A stretch of DNA of 64,000 nt from SKVR01 sp964491395 (GCA_964491395.1 CAZBGI010000002.1:57975-121974), one strand, 5' to 3'. Counted from the first letter of the stretch, positions 51,239 to 61,180 are shown. Notes: a model not told the origin generated them from the sequence alone. Made by a program: numbers and translations.

Positions 51239-51258
51239 GTTCGGTTTATACAAAGTAT

Positions 51259-52617
51259 ATGACATTAAAAGTAAAAGATATCAACCTGGATCTTATACGG
51301 GATGCTATAAGGAAGGAGCAACGTGATTTTCTGCAGGAAATCGTCAATGAGCTACATCCCGCCGACATTGCAGAGTTTATTGATGACTTAAGCCTGGAAG
51401 AGGCAAAATATTTGTATACCTTCCTGGAAAAGGAAGAGGCTGCAGATGTTTTAATGGAGCTGGAAGATGACGTGCGGGAAAAGTTTCTCGATTCCTTTTC
51501 CACCCAGGAAATTGCCCGGGAATTTATCAACAACCTTGACTCGGATGATGCTGCCGACCTTATTTCTGAGTTACCCCAGGAGAAAAGAGAAGATGTGCTC
51601 AATCACCTGGAAGACCGGAAACAGGCTAAAGATATTGCCGATTTGCTGGTATATCCGTCCAACTCTGCCGGAGGATTAATGGCCAAAGAGTACATCAAGG
51701 TAAATGTCAATTGGCATGTAGTTACCTGTATTCGTGAAATGAGAAAACAGGCAGAAGAGGTAGAGGAAGTGTATTCAGTTTACGTGGTAGACGACGATGA
51801 TGTATTGTTGGGGTTGCTTTCGCTCAAAAAACTTTTGATCGCTTCTCCCAGGGCTAAAGTAGCGGAACTGTATTCTCCCGATGTTGTGAGTGTAAAAGCA
51901 ACTCAAAAAGGGGAAGAGGTGGCTAACCTGATGAATAAATACGATCTGGTAGTGATGCCCGTACTTGATGAATTGGGGCGTCTTATTGGAAGAATAACCA
52001 TTGATGATGTGGTAGACTTTATCAAAGAAGAAGCCGAGAAAGACTACCAGATGATGTCGGGGATGACCCAGAATATTGAGTCTGACGATAAGATTTGGGA
52101 GATTACCCAGGGACGTTTGTTCTGGTTGGTGGTGGCATTATTCGGTGGGATAATCGGTTCACGAGTAGTTGCCAATTATGAAGAACAGATAGGAATGTAT
52201 CCCGAAATGGCTTTTTTTATGGCTTTGATACCGGCCATGGCAGGGAATGTTGGCGTGCAGTCTTCAGCTCTTATTGTAAAAGGCCTTGCCAATAACAGCC
52301 TCACAGCAGGGATTCTTCCCAAGCTATGGAAGGAAGCATCTGTGGGTTTTATCAACGGACTGGTTTGTTCTGCCATCTTACTCCTGTATAGTTTTTTCTT
52401 TGCACCCTCGCTGGCGCTAAGTATCACGGTAAGTGTGTCACTGATGACCGTAATCATGTTTGCTTCCATTTTTGGAACTTTCGTACCTTTGGCGCTGGAT
52501 AAACTTAAGATTGACCCTGCATTGGCCACGGGACCCTTTATTACTACCTCCAATGATATTATCGGGCTATTCTTATATTTTATGATAGGAAGGGTGATGT
52601 ATGGATTTTTTATGTGA
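51259..52617 (+). CDS. mgtE: MgtE magnesium transporter
   Basis: A 452-residue Mg2+ channel. The N domain (about 10-130) has the typical HPADIAEFIDDL repeat. A pair of CBS domains follows (about 135-260, with the VVMPVLDELGRLIGRITIDDV strand), then a connecting helix and five membrane segments (about 285-450). The pore motif AGNVGVQSSALIVKGLA is present. The cytosolic domains gate the pore by sensing Mg2+. It is in an operon with pyk. Confidence 0.96.
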   Translation: MTLKVKDINLDLIRDAIRKEQRDFLQEIVNELHPADIAEFIDDLSLEEAKYLYTFLEKEEAADVLMELEDDVREKFLDSFSTQEIAREFINNLDSDDAADLISELPQEKREDVLNHLEDRKQAKDIADLLVYPSNSAGGLMAKEYIKVNVNWHVVTCIREMRKQAEEVEEVYSVYVVDDDDVLLGLLSLKKLLIASPRAKVAELYSPDVVSVKATQKGEEVANLMNKYDLVVMPVLDELGRLIGRITIDDVVDFIKEEAEKDYQMMSGMTQNIESDDKIWEITQGRLFWLVVALFGGIIGSRVVANYEEQIGMYPEMAFFMALIPAMAGNVGVQSSALIVKGLANNSLTAGILPKLWKEASVGFINGLVCSAILLLYSFFFAPSLALSITVSVSLMTVIMFASIFGTFVPLALDKLKIDPALATGPFITTSNDIIGLFLYFMIGRVMYGFFM

Positions 52618-52727
52618 TGATAAGGGAGGTTACCTTGTTGAACAATAATCGTTTGGCAGCACCGTTGTACTAAATTATTGCAAAGCTTTATTGCGTAAAA
52701 AAACATGTGGATATCCATATAAAATTG

Positions 52728-52735
52728 TAAATTTG
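52728..52735 (+). promoter_or_regulatory. Candidate -7 box for the polysaccharide export genes
   Basis: TAAATTTG about 62 bp before the ATG at 52797. No good -33 box at the normal spacing. Confidence 0.5.
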
Positions 52736-52796
52736 TCCGGATTTATTGGATTCCAAAAGGAAATATTCCCCGATATAAACAAACCTGAGACTTTTT

Positions 52797-53624
52797 ATGA
52801 CCCCTTACCGCCTGCAAGAATGTTCTGTTTTTTTCTCAAAATGTAACCTGAATCGGCCATTTTTTCTAGGAGCCATATTGTTGGTGACACTGTTTGCCTC
52901 CTGCACACCCCACAACAAAATTGTTTATCTGCAACGGGAGGCAGAAGAGATGGAGCGCTTCGAATTTACCCGGCCCGATTATCGCATCAAATCAGGTGAT
53001 ATCTTACACATCCAGGTTCTTACCCACGATGAGAAGTCTTATGCCATGTTTAACAGCGACAGGAGCGGACAGCGCACAACGGCTGCCGGTGGTGGAGGGA
53101 TAGGCAACGTGCAGATGTATTTACATGGTTATAATGTAAAACAAAACGGTGAAATTACCATGCCCGTGTTAGGCGAGATTATGGTGGAAGGAAAAACCAT
53201 TGAAGAGGCAACCCGGCATATTGGAACGCAGGTTGAAGAATATTTGATTGGAGCTACGGTATTGATAAAACTTGTTAACTTTTCTTTTTCTGTATTAGGG
53301 GAGGTGGGAAGCCCCGGAAAATATTACGTGTACGATAACCGCGTGAGTATACTTGACGCCATTGCCACAGCCGGCGATCTTACCGATTTTGGCAAACGCA
53401 ATATTACCATCGTCCGCCAAACCGACGAAGGGGCAACATTTGGATCCATTAACCTTAATGATGCATCAACTCTCACCTCAGATTATTATTACCTGCAACC
53501 CAACGACATTGTATATGTTGAACCTCAACGAATAAAAAGATTGGGGTTTAATCAGTTTCCATTTGCTTTGATTTTTTCCACCATATCTACTACGCTTCTG
53601 CTAATCAACTACTTTAGTAATTAA
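52797..53624 (+). CDS. Polysaccharide export lipoprotein (Wza-like)
   Basis: A 275-residue outer-membrane lipoprotein (lipobox FASC, Cys at about 36). The poly-export domain starts with DYRIKSGDILHIQVL (about 61-75) and is followed by a SLBB domain with GEVGSPGKYYV. A hydrophobic C-terminal helix (FALIFSTISTTLLLINYF) fits insertion in the membrane, as in Wza. It exports capsule or exopolysaccharide together with the Wzc-like kinase 48 bp downstream. No glycosyltransferase genes follow within the window, so the synthesis genes lie elsewhere. Confidence 0.93.
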   Translation: MTPYRLQECSVFFSKCNLNRPFFLGAILLVTLFASCTPHNKIVYLQREAEEMERFEFTRPDYRIKSGDILHIQVLTHDEKSYAMFNSDRSGQRTTAAGGGGIGNVQMYLHGYNVKQNGEITMPVLGEIMVEGKTIEEATRHIGTQVEEYLIGATVLIKLVNFSFSVLGEVGSPGKYYVYDNRVSILDAIATAGDLTDFGKRNITIVRQTDEGATFGSINLNDASTLTSDYYYLQPNDIVYVEPQRIKRLGFNQFPFALIFSTISTTLLLINYFSN

Positions 53625-53672
53625 TTCAGGCGTGTTGTCTGATCTTAAACCAGGAAACCCTATCCTCCACGT

Positions 53673-56114
53673 ATGAATAAAGACCCCTTCCGCGAAGAAA
53701 CACTGGATGTAAAAAAGATAATTTTCAAGTATACGAAATACTGGTACTGGTTTGTTATCAGTCTTACGGTAGCGCTTACCATCGCCTATTTTGTAAATAA
53801 ATTTTCCGAAACGGTGTACCGCACCCGTGCTACGGTGCTCATCCGCGATGACCGCAAAGGAGGATTTCGCCCCGGGCAAATCATGGGAGAACTCGATTTG
53901 TTCTACCAGCGAAACAACCTGTTTAACGAAATGGCTGTATTAAGATCCTATTCGCTGGTAGATTCTGCCATCCGGAAAATGGATGTGAAAGTTTCCTATT
54001 ACAACATTGGAAGGCTTGTAGGCGAAATGAGGACCACGGAGATTTACAAGAACACGCCTTTTATAGTGGATTGGGACGAAAGCTCCCCTGTGCCCTACAA
54101 CAGGCTGTTTCATGTTAAGATTATATCGGAGGATACCTATGAAATCAAGCTCACCGAGAAGAAACGGTTCAGAATCCGCAACGGTGAAGAAACGAATCTG
54201 GTGAAATTTGGAGATGTTTTTCAGGCAGATGGTTTTCGAATCAGGCTGACCAAAAATACCAATTTTAACCCGGAAAGTCATATAAGCAGAGAATATCTTT
54301 TTGTAATTAACAGCGCAGCTTCTCTTACTTCCGGGTACGTTAATTCATTGGGGGTATCGCCCCTTAACGATGAGGTATCCATTGTTCATTTATCATTTGA
54401 GGCTACCCATCCCGAGCGTGCAGTAGATTTTCTCAATACCCTTACCGAGGTGTATGTGCAGCAGAGTTTGTATGAAAAAAACCAGATTGCTGAAAACACC
54501 ATTCGGTTCATAGATGCCCAGATCAATGTTGTTTCCGATTCTTTGCTCTTGGCAGAAACTTCTCTTGAAGATTTCAGGAGCCGAAACCAACTCATGGAAG
54601 TGGGGGAAGCTGCCCAACAGCTTTTCAGTGAATTGCAGGAACTGGACAACCAAAGAGCCATCGAAAACCTGAAACGCCAGTATTACGAATATCTGCTGGA
54701 ATATATTGACAATAAGGGCGACTTCAGAACAGTCTTCAGTCCTTCAGCATTGGGAATTGAAGATGCTATGCTGCAAAATCATATTCGCGAGTTAAGTAAT
54801 CTGTATGCAGAACGAGCCCGTTTAATGGAATCAGGGACCAGGGAGAATCCTGCTATTCAGAATATCAACCGGCAAATAGAACAGGCCCTGGAGGCGTTTG
54901 AAGAAAATCTCAGAAGTATACAAAGCGCATCAGATATTTTAATGACAGATCTTGACCGACGGATCGAAACTGTTGAATCGCGGATTGATCAACTTCCGGG
55001 GACAGCCAGGGAATATGTGGGCATACAGAGACGGTTCAACCTGAGTAATTCTACTTACAATTATTTACTCGAAAAGCGTGCAGAGGCAGGCATTGCCATG
55101 GCCAGCAATGTACCTGATCACAAAATTGTTGACCGGGCACGATTTACCAGTGTGGTGGCACCCAAGGAGCAACGCAATTATACTTTTGCTATGGTTGCCG
55201 GTTTGATTATTCCTCTGGCATTGATTCTTTTGCGCGATTTCTTCGATAATCGCATTCAGGATAAAAAAGAGGTTACCGACATGGTCGATTTTCCTATTTT
55301 GGGTGTGATACCTCACAATAAACTCGCAGCAAAAGTGGAAGCCCTGAACCTGGTAGTTTTCGCCGATAATAAATCCCCGGTTACAGAGGCTTTCAGGGCT
55401 ATGCGAACCAATCTGCAGTATTTTGCCACAGGTACCAAAAACAAAGTAATTTCCATCACATCAACCCGCTCGCAGGAGGGCAAGACCTTTACAGCCATCA
55501 ACCTGGCTTCTGTAATTGCTTTGTCCGGCAAAAAAGTGTTGCTTGTAGGAGCAGACCTTAGAAAGCCCCGTATTTTTGATGACTTTCATATTAATCAGGT
55601 TCCCGGGTTGTCCAACTTCCTGGTAGGAAACAACACCCTGGAAGAGATTATTCAACCTGTAGAGCATAGTCCCAACCTGCAGGTTATTTCTGCCGGACCC
55701 ATACCTCCCAACCCCAGTGAGTTGCTGGAGTCAGAAACCATGGATATGTTGATGAAAACCCTCAAACCCCAGTATGACTATATTGTGATTGATACACCAC
55801 CCATTGGGATTGTTCCTGATGGCATTAACCTCATCAAAAACTCTGATATTGCCATATTTATCGTAAGGCAAAAATTCAGCGATAAATCCAGCCTTGAATT
55901 CTTAAACGAATTTGCAGAAAAAATTGATGCCCGTAATATCTGTATTGAAATCAACGATGTGAAACTGTCACGTACCGGCTATGGATACGGTTATGGATAT
56001 GGCTACGGGTATGGCTACGGCTATACGGATTATGGTGATCAAAGTGAAACCGAAGGAAATCCCTTAAAAAAATGGTATAATCTGGTTAATAAAGGACTTA
56101 GAAAAAAAGCCTGA
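53673..56114 (+). CDS. Polysaccharide copolymerase with tyrosine autokinase domain (Wzc-like BY-kinase)
   Basis: An 813-residue inner-membrane protein that controls polymer length and export. A first membrane segment (about 25-45), a Wzz-type periplasmic domain with long coiled coil (about 60-490), and a second membrane segment (about 505-527) precede the cytosolic kinase. The Walker A is in TSTRSQEGKTFTAINLAS (about 594-611), the A' motif is VLLVGADLRKP, and Walker B is IVIDTPP. The C-terminus carries eight Gly-Tyr pairs and a further Tyr, the cluster phosphorylated by such kinases. It works with the Wza-like protein. Confidence 0.94.
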   Translation: MNKDPFREETLDVKKIIFKYTKYWYWFVISLTVALTIAYFVNKFSETVYRTRATVLIRDDRKGGFRPGQIMGELDLFYQRNNLFNEMAVLRSYSLVDSAIRKMDVKVSYYNIGRLVGEMRTTEIYKNTPFIVDWDESSPVPYNRLFHVKIISEDTYEIKLTEKKRFRIRNGEETNLVKFGDVFQADGFRIRLTKNTNFNPESHISREYLFVINSAASLTSGYVNSLGVSPLNDEVSIVHLSFEATHPERAVDFLNTLTEVYVQQSLYEKNQIAENTIRFIDAQINVVSDSLLLAETSLEDFRSRNQLMEVGEAAQQLFSELQELDNQRAIENLKRQYYEYLLEYIDNKGDFRTVFSPSALGIEDAMLQNHIRELSNLYAERARLMESGTRENPAIQNINRQIEQALEAFEENLRSIQSASDILMTDLDRRIETVESRIDQLPGTAREYVGIQRRFNLSNSTYNYLLEKRAEAGIAMASNVPDHKIVDRARFTSVVAPKEQRNYTFAMVAGLIIPLALILLRDFFDNRIQDKKEVTDMVDFPILGVIPHNKLAAKVEALNLVVFADNKSPVTEAFRAMRTNLQYFATGTKNKVISITSTRSQEGKTFTAINLASVIALSGKKVLLVGADLRKPRIFDDFHINQVPGLSNFLVGNNTLEEIIQPVEHSPNLQVISAGPIPPNPSELLESETMDMLMKTLKPQYDYIVIDTPPIGIVPDGINLIKNSDIAIFIVRQKFSDKSSLEFLNEFAEKIDARNICIEINDVKLSRTGYGYGYGYGYGYGYGYTDYGDQSETEGNPLKKWYNLVNKGLRKKA
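55977..56033 (+). repeat. Gly-Tyr dipeptide repeat in the kinase tail
   Basis: Eight consecutive Gly-Tyr pairs (55977-56024) followed by Thr-Asp-Tyr. Each unit is six bases (GGN TAY), and the third codon positions vary from unit to unit, so the repeat is kept at protein level rather than being a young DNA expansion. Confidence 0.9.
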
Positions 56115-56222
56115 TATTTCTGGCATTTGGAAACCCAGCCGGTGTGTATATCAGAAAGAACCGGTTGTACAATCATTTGCCGGTGCCTATCTGTTGTATT
56201 TATTCATGCAATATTCCCGATC

Positions 56223-57680
56223 ATGAAAAACCTATGGTTAGTTTCCTTTTTTGCCATTCTGTTTTTGCCGAATGAATCTGTTTTGGGACAGAACACCCTG
56301 ACAGATATAGATGGCAATGTTTATGAAACCGTCATTATCGGAGATCAGGAATGGATGGCAGAGAATCTGCGAACGGAGCGCTATGTTAACGGAGAACTGA
56401 TTCCCTCATCCCCCGCAAGCTTCGCAAGTGGTGTGGAAGGTGCATGGGTTGCGTACGACAACGACATGCAAAACAACCTACTGTATGGTAAATTATACAA
56501 TTGGCATGCTGTAAACGATTCCAGAGAATTATGCCCGGCAGGCTGGCGTGTACCTACAGTAGATGACTGGCAGGAGCTTACTTCATTTCTTGATCCGCAA
56601 GCATGGGGCAACAACAATATCGCCGGTACTGAGTTGAAATCGCGCAGGCAGGTAGATTCCCCTCTCGGCAATGAATTTTCCACCGATGAACATCCCCGGT
56701 GGGATGCACATGCACAAAGGTTCGGAACCGATGCTCATGGCTTCGCCGCCCTGCCCTCCGGAGTTTATAATCCTCAGGAGGGGTTTATGCACAAGGGTAA
56801 CTATGGCTATTTCTGGAGTGCTACGCCTGCAACAGAAGAATTTGCCTGGGCACAAGTGCTTATTTACAGTAACAAGGGAATGAGTCGCTCGGCTTATGCG
56901 AAAAATACCGGCTTTTCGGTAAGATGCATCAAGAGTGAAGAGCTGACCACTTACAACCTGACCTTGCAGGTGGAACCGGAGGGTTCTGGCGCTGTCAATG
57001 GAGCTGGAAATTTCCAGGCAGGACAACAAACGAGTATTTCTGCTACCCCCGCTGAAGGTTATGTTTTTAGTGCCTGGAAAGATGAACAGGGGAATATTGA
57101 AAGTACTGAACCTGAATACATCTTTGTCATGCCGGCCGAAGATTATACCCTGAAGGCTGTTTTCGAAACGGAGCCTCCTTTTTCCATAACCAGCTTCCCC
57201 TGGACAGAAAATTTTGAAGGGGACGATTTTCCTCCAGAGGGTTGGCAAAGCTATAACCTTAATGGGGCTTTCAGAGAATGGGAATTGTCGACTGTACAAA
57301 ACCACACCCCATCAGGTGCGCAAAGTGCATTCCATAATTACGGACCTGCCTTTGACGGAATGCAGGAAGGTTGGCTGGTAACTCCCCTAATGGAGATTCC
57401 GGAAAACAGCAATTTCGAACTCTCTTTCTGGTCTTATAACTCCTGGCCCGCATGGTATGATAACAATAGTATATGGGTTTCTTTAGGTTCGGGGAATCCT
57501 GAAGATGGTGAATTTGTCCAAATCTGGACCACTTCCAGCGTGGTTAGCTCGTGGGAAAATACGATGGTGGATTTGCAGGATTATGCAGGACAAAATATTT
57601 TTATCGCCTTTCGATACCAGGGGCAGGACTCCCACAACTGGTTTCTCGATGATGTTTCTGTGGGCGAAACAGGAGAGTAA
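56223..57680 (+). CDS. Secreted FISUMP-domain protein with B-repeat and choice-of-anchor J domain
   Basis: 485 residues from the ATG at 56223, which opens on a signal peptide (MKNLWLVSFFAILFLPNE...GQ). The frame is open upstream but without signal features. An FISUMP domain (Fibrobacter major paralogous domain, about 24-240) begins with DGNVYETVIIGDQEWMAENL. It is followed by an InlB-type B-repeat (about 245-315, with GYVFSAWKDEQGNIEST) and a choice-of-anchor J/MAM-like beta-sandwich (about 320-482, with WTENFEGDDFPPEGW and FIAFRYQGQDSHNWFLDDV). It ends shortly after, without a T9SS sorting domain, although such proteins often have one. It follows wzc by 108 bp; a surface role is inferred. 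A C10-A7 run lies just past its stop. Confidence 0.85.
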   Translation: MKNLWLVSFFAILFLPNESVLGQNTLTDIDGNVYETVIIGDQEWMAENLRTERYVNGELIPSSPASFASGVEGAWVAYDNDMQNNLLYGKLYNWHAVNDSRELCPAGWRVPTVDDWQELTSFLDPQAWGNNNIAGTELKSRRQVDSPLGNEFSTDEHPRWDAHAQRFGTDAHGFAALPSGVYNPQEGFMHKGNYGYFWSATPATEEFAWAQVLIYSNKGMSRSAYAKNTGFSVRCIKSEELTTYNLTLQVEPEGSGAVNGAGNFQAGQQTSISATPAEGYVFSAWKDEQGNIESTEPEYIFVMPAEDYTLKAVFETEPPFSITSFPWTENFEGDDFPPEGWQSYNLNGAFREWELSTVQNHTPSGAQSAFHNYGPAFDGMQEGWLVTPLMEIPENSNFELSFWSYNSWPAWYDNNSIWVSLGSGNPEDGEFVQIWTTSSVVSSWENTMVDLQDYAGQNIFIAFRYQGQDSHNWFLDDVSVGETGE

Positions 57681-57686
57681 CTTACA

Positions 57687-57703
57687 CCCCCCCCCCAAAA
57701 AAA
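57687..57703 (+). repeat. Homopolymer run C10 followed by A7
   Basis: Ten C (57687-57696) directly followed by seven A (57697-57703), six bases past the FISUMP gene stop. A 12-bp palindrome AAACGTACGTTT follows at 57705-57716. Such runs are prone to slippage and to sequencing error. Confidence 0.85.
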
Positions 57704-57874
57704 CAAACGTACGTTTAAATTTGTGAATTATTTTGATTAACTTAGAGAAGGAAGCCTGAGATATTTCATTTCCTTTAATGGGTAAATAAATCAATGTAAC
57801 TTCTATTGCTGAAATTCTGGCTAACTCACAATTTTAATCATTTCAGTTTTTATTCACCAAACCATTTAAAACGT

Positions 57875-60800
57875 ATGAAAAACAGGATTTACTTTTCGCT
57901 TTTTTTGTTTTTTTTTTTCTCCGTAAAATTAACTGCCCAGTTTGACAATCCCTTCGAGTTTGATCCCAAGCGTTATAACTCCCAGGATTTACTGATTTTA
58001 TGGGCTGACCCCGAAGAAACTTCACAGCTTCGACAGAAAGTTCTGGGATTTGACTGGACCAGTTATGCCAGTAACCAGCACGAATTTTCGTTTTTTGACC
58101 AGACCCCCATCGTGCAGGATTCGCAGGCCGGAATGAGCGGGCCGGCCAGACTCATGGCGGTATCTGCTGATATCAATGGTGATGCTTTCGACGATATTCT
58201 AATGGTTTTCCGGCAGGGAAGCAACCTGAAATATGCACTTGCCAACAAAACGGTGGAGGTAGAAGAGGGTACAATTTTCAGGGATATTTCACTGGAAAAC
58301 CCCGATGCCTATGAAACTATCCCCATTGGGAGTGCATCTCAAAATGAAAGAGGTCTGATACAAGCCATTGCAGGAGATTTTGATGGTGATGAGACCCACG
58401 AGTTTGCCCTCATCATTGGAAATTCTACCCTCAACAAAATTCAAATCATTATCCTTGACAGCGACGGAACCCTTGAGCTTAATCAAAGAGCATCCATTGC
58501 TGATGAAGACATTGTCCCTTTTAATTTCAATGCATCTGAAGGCTTTAGCGCTCATGCTGCCGATCTGAACGGAAACGGTAAAGATGAGCTTGTACTCATG
58601 GCCGTGGAAAACAATACTACCGGCACGGGACAATATGCTACCTTCATTAAGGTATATGAGGTGAGCGGAAGCGGCAGTGCTACCCTTACCGCAAAGGCTC
58701 GTTTAACCCTCGAGGATACGGCTATTGCCCAGGTAATAAGTCAGCCTAATACCAACAATCTGGCTTATACCCAAAATGCAGTTTCCTCCATTCGGAATGT
58801 AGAAAGTGGTCCGGCTACTTTGGTGGCAGGACTGGCCATATACGCCGGTGTAAATGACGATGATTTTGACAATTTCTTCTTTTATCATCTTGGAGTGAGC
58901 AGCGATCTGAATTCCATCACCATTGTTGATGAGATTTCGTTCTTTCATAATTTTATGACCAGCGATGGGCAGGGTCCGGGCTTGCCCATGCTTGGCGAAA
59001 GTGGCGACATTAATGGTGATGACAGGCAGGAAGCTGTTTTTTTTACTTCTTCCGATTTATTTGTAATGGGTGTTGAAGAAGACAACTCCCTGCATCTGAA
59101 ATCTACCGTCGGACTTGGCAACACCAATGAACTACAGGAATCGGGTTCAGCTTTTGCTATAGGTGATATTACCAAAGACGGACGCGATAACGTACTGACC
59201 CTTCATAAAACCCTCTCTGGAGGAAATGACAACATTTTTCAACTCAGAGCTTTCGGGGCAGAGGGGGAGACAGATAATCTTACCCAGTTTAACTCTTATA
59301 GTTTTGAAGAGCAAAGCGGACAAAGCTACCGTTCTTTTGCCATCGACCTGGGGAACTATGATGGCGATGACTTTTTCCTGGGAGAAGGTACCCACTATGA
59401 ATGTGATTATTATATGCCTGTGATGGTTATCGGTGCTCCTCCTGTGCATTGGGATTTGATTGATGGAGTGGAATATGATATCAACAATTGCTTTGGGGGT
59501 GGCCCCTGTAATTTCGGTGCTACATTTTCACAAACCACCACCGATGAGTTTATCACTTCTGTAGAGCTCAACAGTGACTGGGCCGTAAGCGCCGGTACGT
59601 CAGTCGGGGGAGGTTTCTATGGTGCATCGGTCAGCGCCAGTGTGGAAGCACGCTACGGAGAGCAATTCAGTAATTTGCAGGAATCCAGCATTACTCTGGA
59701 ACAAACCCTTACCAGTGAGGCCGTCATTGACGATAAAGTGCATTTTTTCAGAATTCCCCTCGATGTTTGGGAGTATCCGGTCAGAGATGCGGCAGGTGAA
59801 ATAGTGGATTATGTGTTGGGTGTATTCCCCAAACAACCTAATAATATGGTCCTTAATATCTCTACATCCAAAGCCCTGGGCAACTACCGGCCTCACCACG
59901 AACCCGGTAATATCCTTTCCTATCCCGACATTGAAACCATCGAAGATTACCCCGACTATCCCGAAGAACCTGATGCCAATGCCCTGATATTTAACGGTCT
60001 GGCAAATCTTAGCTATTCTGTGTCGGGCAGCAACAGCCTTTCTTTGAGCTATACAGAAACCTTTGGAAACACCAATACTGAAAGCTGGCAGGCAGGCGTA
60101 TCTACCAGCTTTTCTGTTTCAGGTTGGGGGCTGGGTTTCAATCTCGAAGCCGAATATAATGAAGGTGCTGTGAATATTTCCAGTAAAAATGTGAGCAGCT
60201 CCACGGCTTTTGACTTTTCCATTGGCAATATCATAGGCTCTGACGGTGAGTACAACTATGCCGCGCAGCCGCTTATTTACTGGTCGAAAGATGGTACAGG
60301 TGTGGTGACCTACAAAGTAACTCCCCTTGTAGGTGGTTTGGGAACATTCTGGGAAGATCAGTATAGCACCCTGGCCGACCCGGCGTTGAATCTCCCATGG
60401 AAAAATGATGTCGTTCATTCCAACCTGAATCCTGATGATGCCAAAGTGAACCGAACCAAATCCATCTTCTTTTCTCAAACAGCCCCCTTGCCCGACGATA
60501 CCGTAACCTTGGCCCTTACAGTAATGAATTATAGCCTGGTAGCTACCAATCAACCCGTTGAGGTGGAGTTTTTTGTCGGAAATCCGGATGAAGGTGGTGT
60601 TTTGCTGACCGATATCAATGGAGAGACCTTATTCACCACAGAAGGAAGCATTCCTGCAAGAGGCCGCCAAATAGTGGAAATGGAATTTATCAATACGCTG
60701 GAAATGTACCAGACGGATGATTTGCGCATTTATGCCCGTCTGGACCCGGAAAATAAAATTGCAGAAATTCATGACAACAACAACCAGGGCTGGAGTCCCC

Positions 60801-61123
60801 TGGGTCTGGGTTGTGGAGGAGAAATTATAACCTCCGTGGATGATGAACAGTATCAATATTTTCTGGAGGAAATGAATGTACAGGCCTATCCCAATCCTGC
60901 TACCGATGAACTCAGTATTGTGTTTTTGCTTGAACGATTCGAAAATGTTTCGGTGAAAATATACGACCTTTCAGGAAAAATGGTGCAGGATGTGGTTGAA
61001 TCGCGTATGCCCCCCGGAGAGTTGCGGGTATACACCAATATAGGGGCGCTTCCCTCCGGAACATACATCGTTGAAGTGATGATAGGAAGCCATCGTAAAA
61101 CGAATAAGGTGATCAAACGGTAA
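57875..61123 (+). CDS. Large secreted FG-GAP-type repeat protein with T9SS sorting domain
   Basis: 1082 residues from the ATG at 57875, which opens on a signal peptide (MKNRIYFSLFLFFFFSVKLTAQ, cleaved after TAQ). The frame is open upstream without signal features. The N-terminal half has at least five FG-GAP/VCBS-like calcium-binding blades of the D-x-[ND]-G-D type (DINGDAFDDI, DFDGDETHEF, DLNGNGKDEL, DINGDDRQEA, DITKDGRDNV), consistent with a beta-propeller. A Ser/Thr-rich amphipathic beta region follows (about 500-790), including long alternating strands. Then a CARDB-like domain (about 880-980) and a T9SS type A domain at the end (AYPNPATDEL, then LPSGTYIVEV). It is exported to the surface; function unknown. 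A terminator follows. Confidence 0.85.
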   Translation: MKNRIYFSLFLFFFFSVKLTAQFDNPFEFDPKRYNSQDLLILWADPEETSQLRQKVLGFDWTSYASNQHEFSFFDQTPIVQDSQAGMSGPARLMAVSADINGDAFDDILMVFRQGSNLKYALANKTVEVEEGTIFRDISLENPDAYETIPIGSASQNERGLIQAIAGDFDGDETHEFALIIGNSTLNKIQIIILDSDGTLELNQRASIADEDIVPFNFNASEGFSAHAADLNGNGKDELVLMAVENNTTGTGQYATFIKVYEVSGSGSATLTAKARLTLEDTAIAQVISQPNTNNLAYTQNAVSSIRNVESGPATLVAGLAIYAGVNDDDFDNFFFYHLGVSSDLNSITIVDEISFFHNFMTSDGQGPGLPMLGESGDINGDDRQEAVFFTSSDLFVMGVEEDNSLHLKSTVGLGNTNELQESGSAFAIGDITKDGRDNVLTLHKTLSGGNDNIFQLRAFGAEGETDNLTQFNSYSFEEQSGQSYRSFAIDLGNYDGDDFFLGEGTHYECDYYMPVMVIGAPPVHWDLIDGVEYDINNCFGGGPCNFGATFSQTTTDEFITSVELNSDWAVSAGTSVGGGFYGASVSASVEARYGEQFSNLQESSITLEQTLTSEAVIDDKVHFFRIPLDVWEYPVRDAAGEIVDYVLGVFPKQPNNMVLNISTSKALGNYRPHHEPGNILSYPDIETIEDYPDYPEEPDANALIFNGLANLSYSVSGSNSLSLSYTETFGNTNTESWQAGVSTSFSVSGWGLGFNLEAEYNEGAVNISSKNVSSSTAFDFSIGNIIGSDGEYNYAAQPLIYWSKDGTGVVTYKVTPLVGGLGTFWEDQYSTLADPALNLPWKNDVVHSNLNPDDAKVNRTKSIFFSQTAPLPDDTVTLALTVMNYSLVATNQPVEVEFFVGNPDEGGVLLTDINGETLFTTEGSIPARGRQIVEMEFINTLEMYQTDDLRIYARLDPENKIAEIHDNNNQGWSPLGLGCGGEIITSVDDEQYQYFLEEMNVQAYPNPATDELSIVFLLERFENVSVKIYDLSGKMVQDVVESRMPPGELRVYTNIGALPSGTYIVEVMIGSHRKTNKVIKR

Positions 61124-61147
61124 AATTGTACAATGTAATATATGTAG

Positions 61148-61180
61148 CAAGGGGTGTTTCTGAGGATTCACCCCTTGTTT
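61148..61180 (+). terminator. Intrinsic terminator after the FG-GAP gene
   Basis: CAAGGGGTG (61148-61156) and CACCCCTTG (61169-61177) form a 9-bp perfect stem with a 12-base loop, followed by TTT. Confidence 0.85.

Noticed and set aside
55977..56024. Short tandem repeat as a CRISPR or minisatellite
   Set aside because: It encodes a Gly-Tyr tail within the kinase frame; units are six bases with no spacers.
52797..56114. Start of a complete capsule synthesis locus
   Set aside because: Only the export (Wza-like) and kinase (Wzc-like) genes are present; no glycosyltransferase, Wzx or Wzy follows in the window.
57705..57716. Palindrome AAACGTACGTTT as a transposon end or operator
   Set aside because: No partner repeat, no transposase, and only 12 bases; not distinctive alone.
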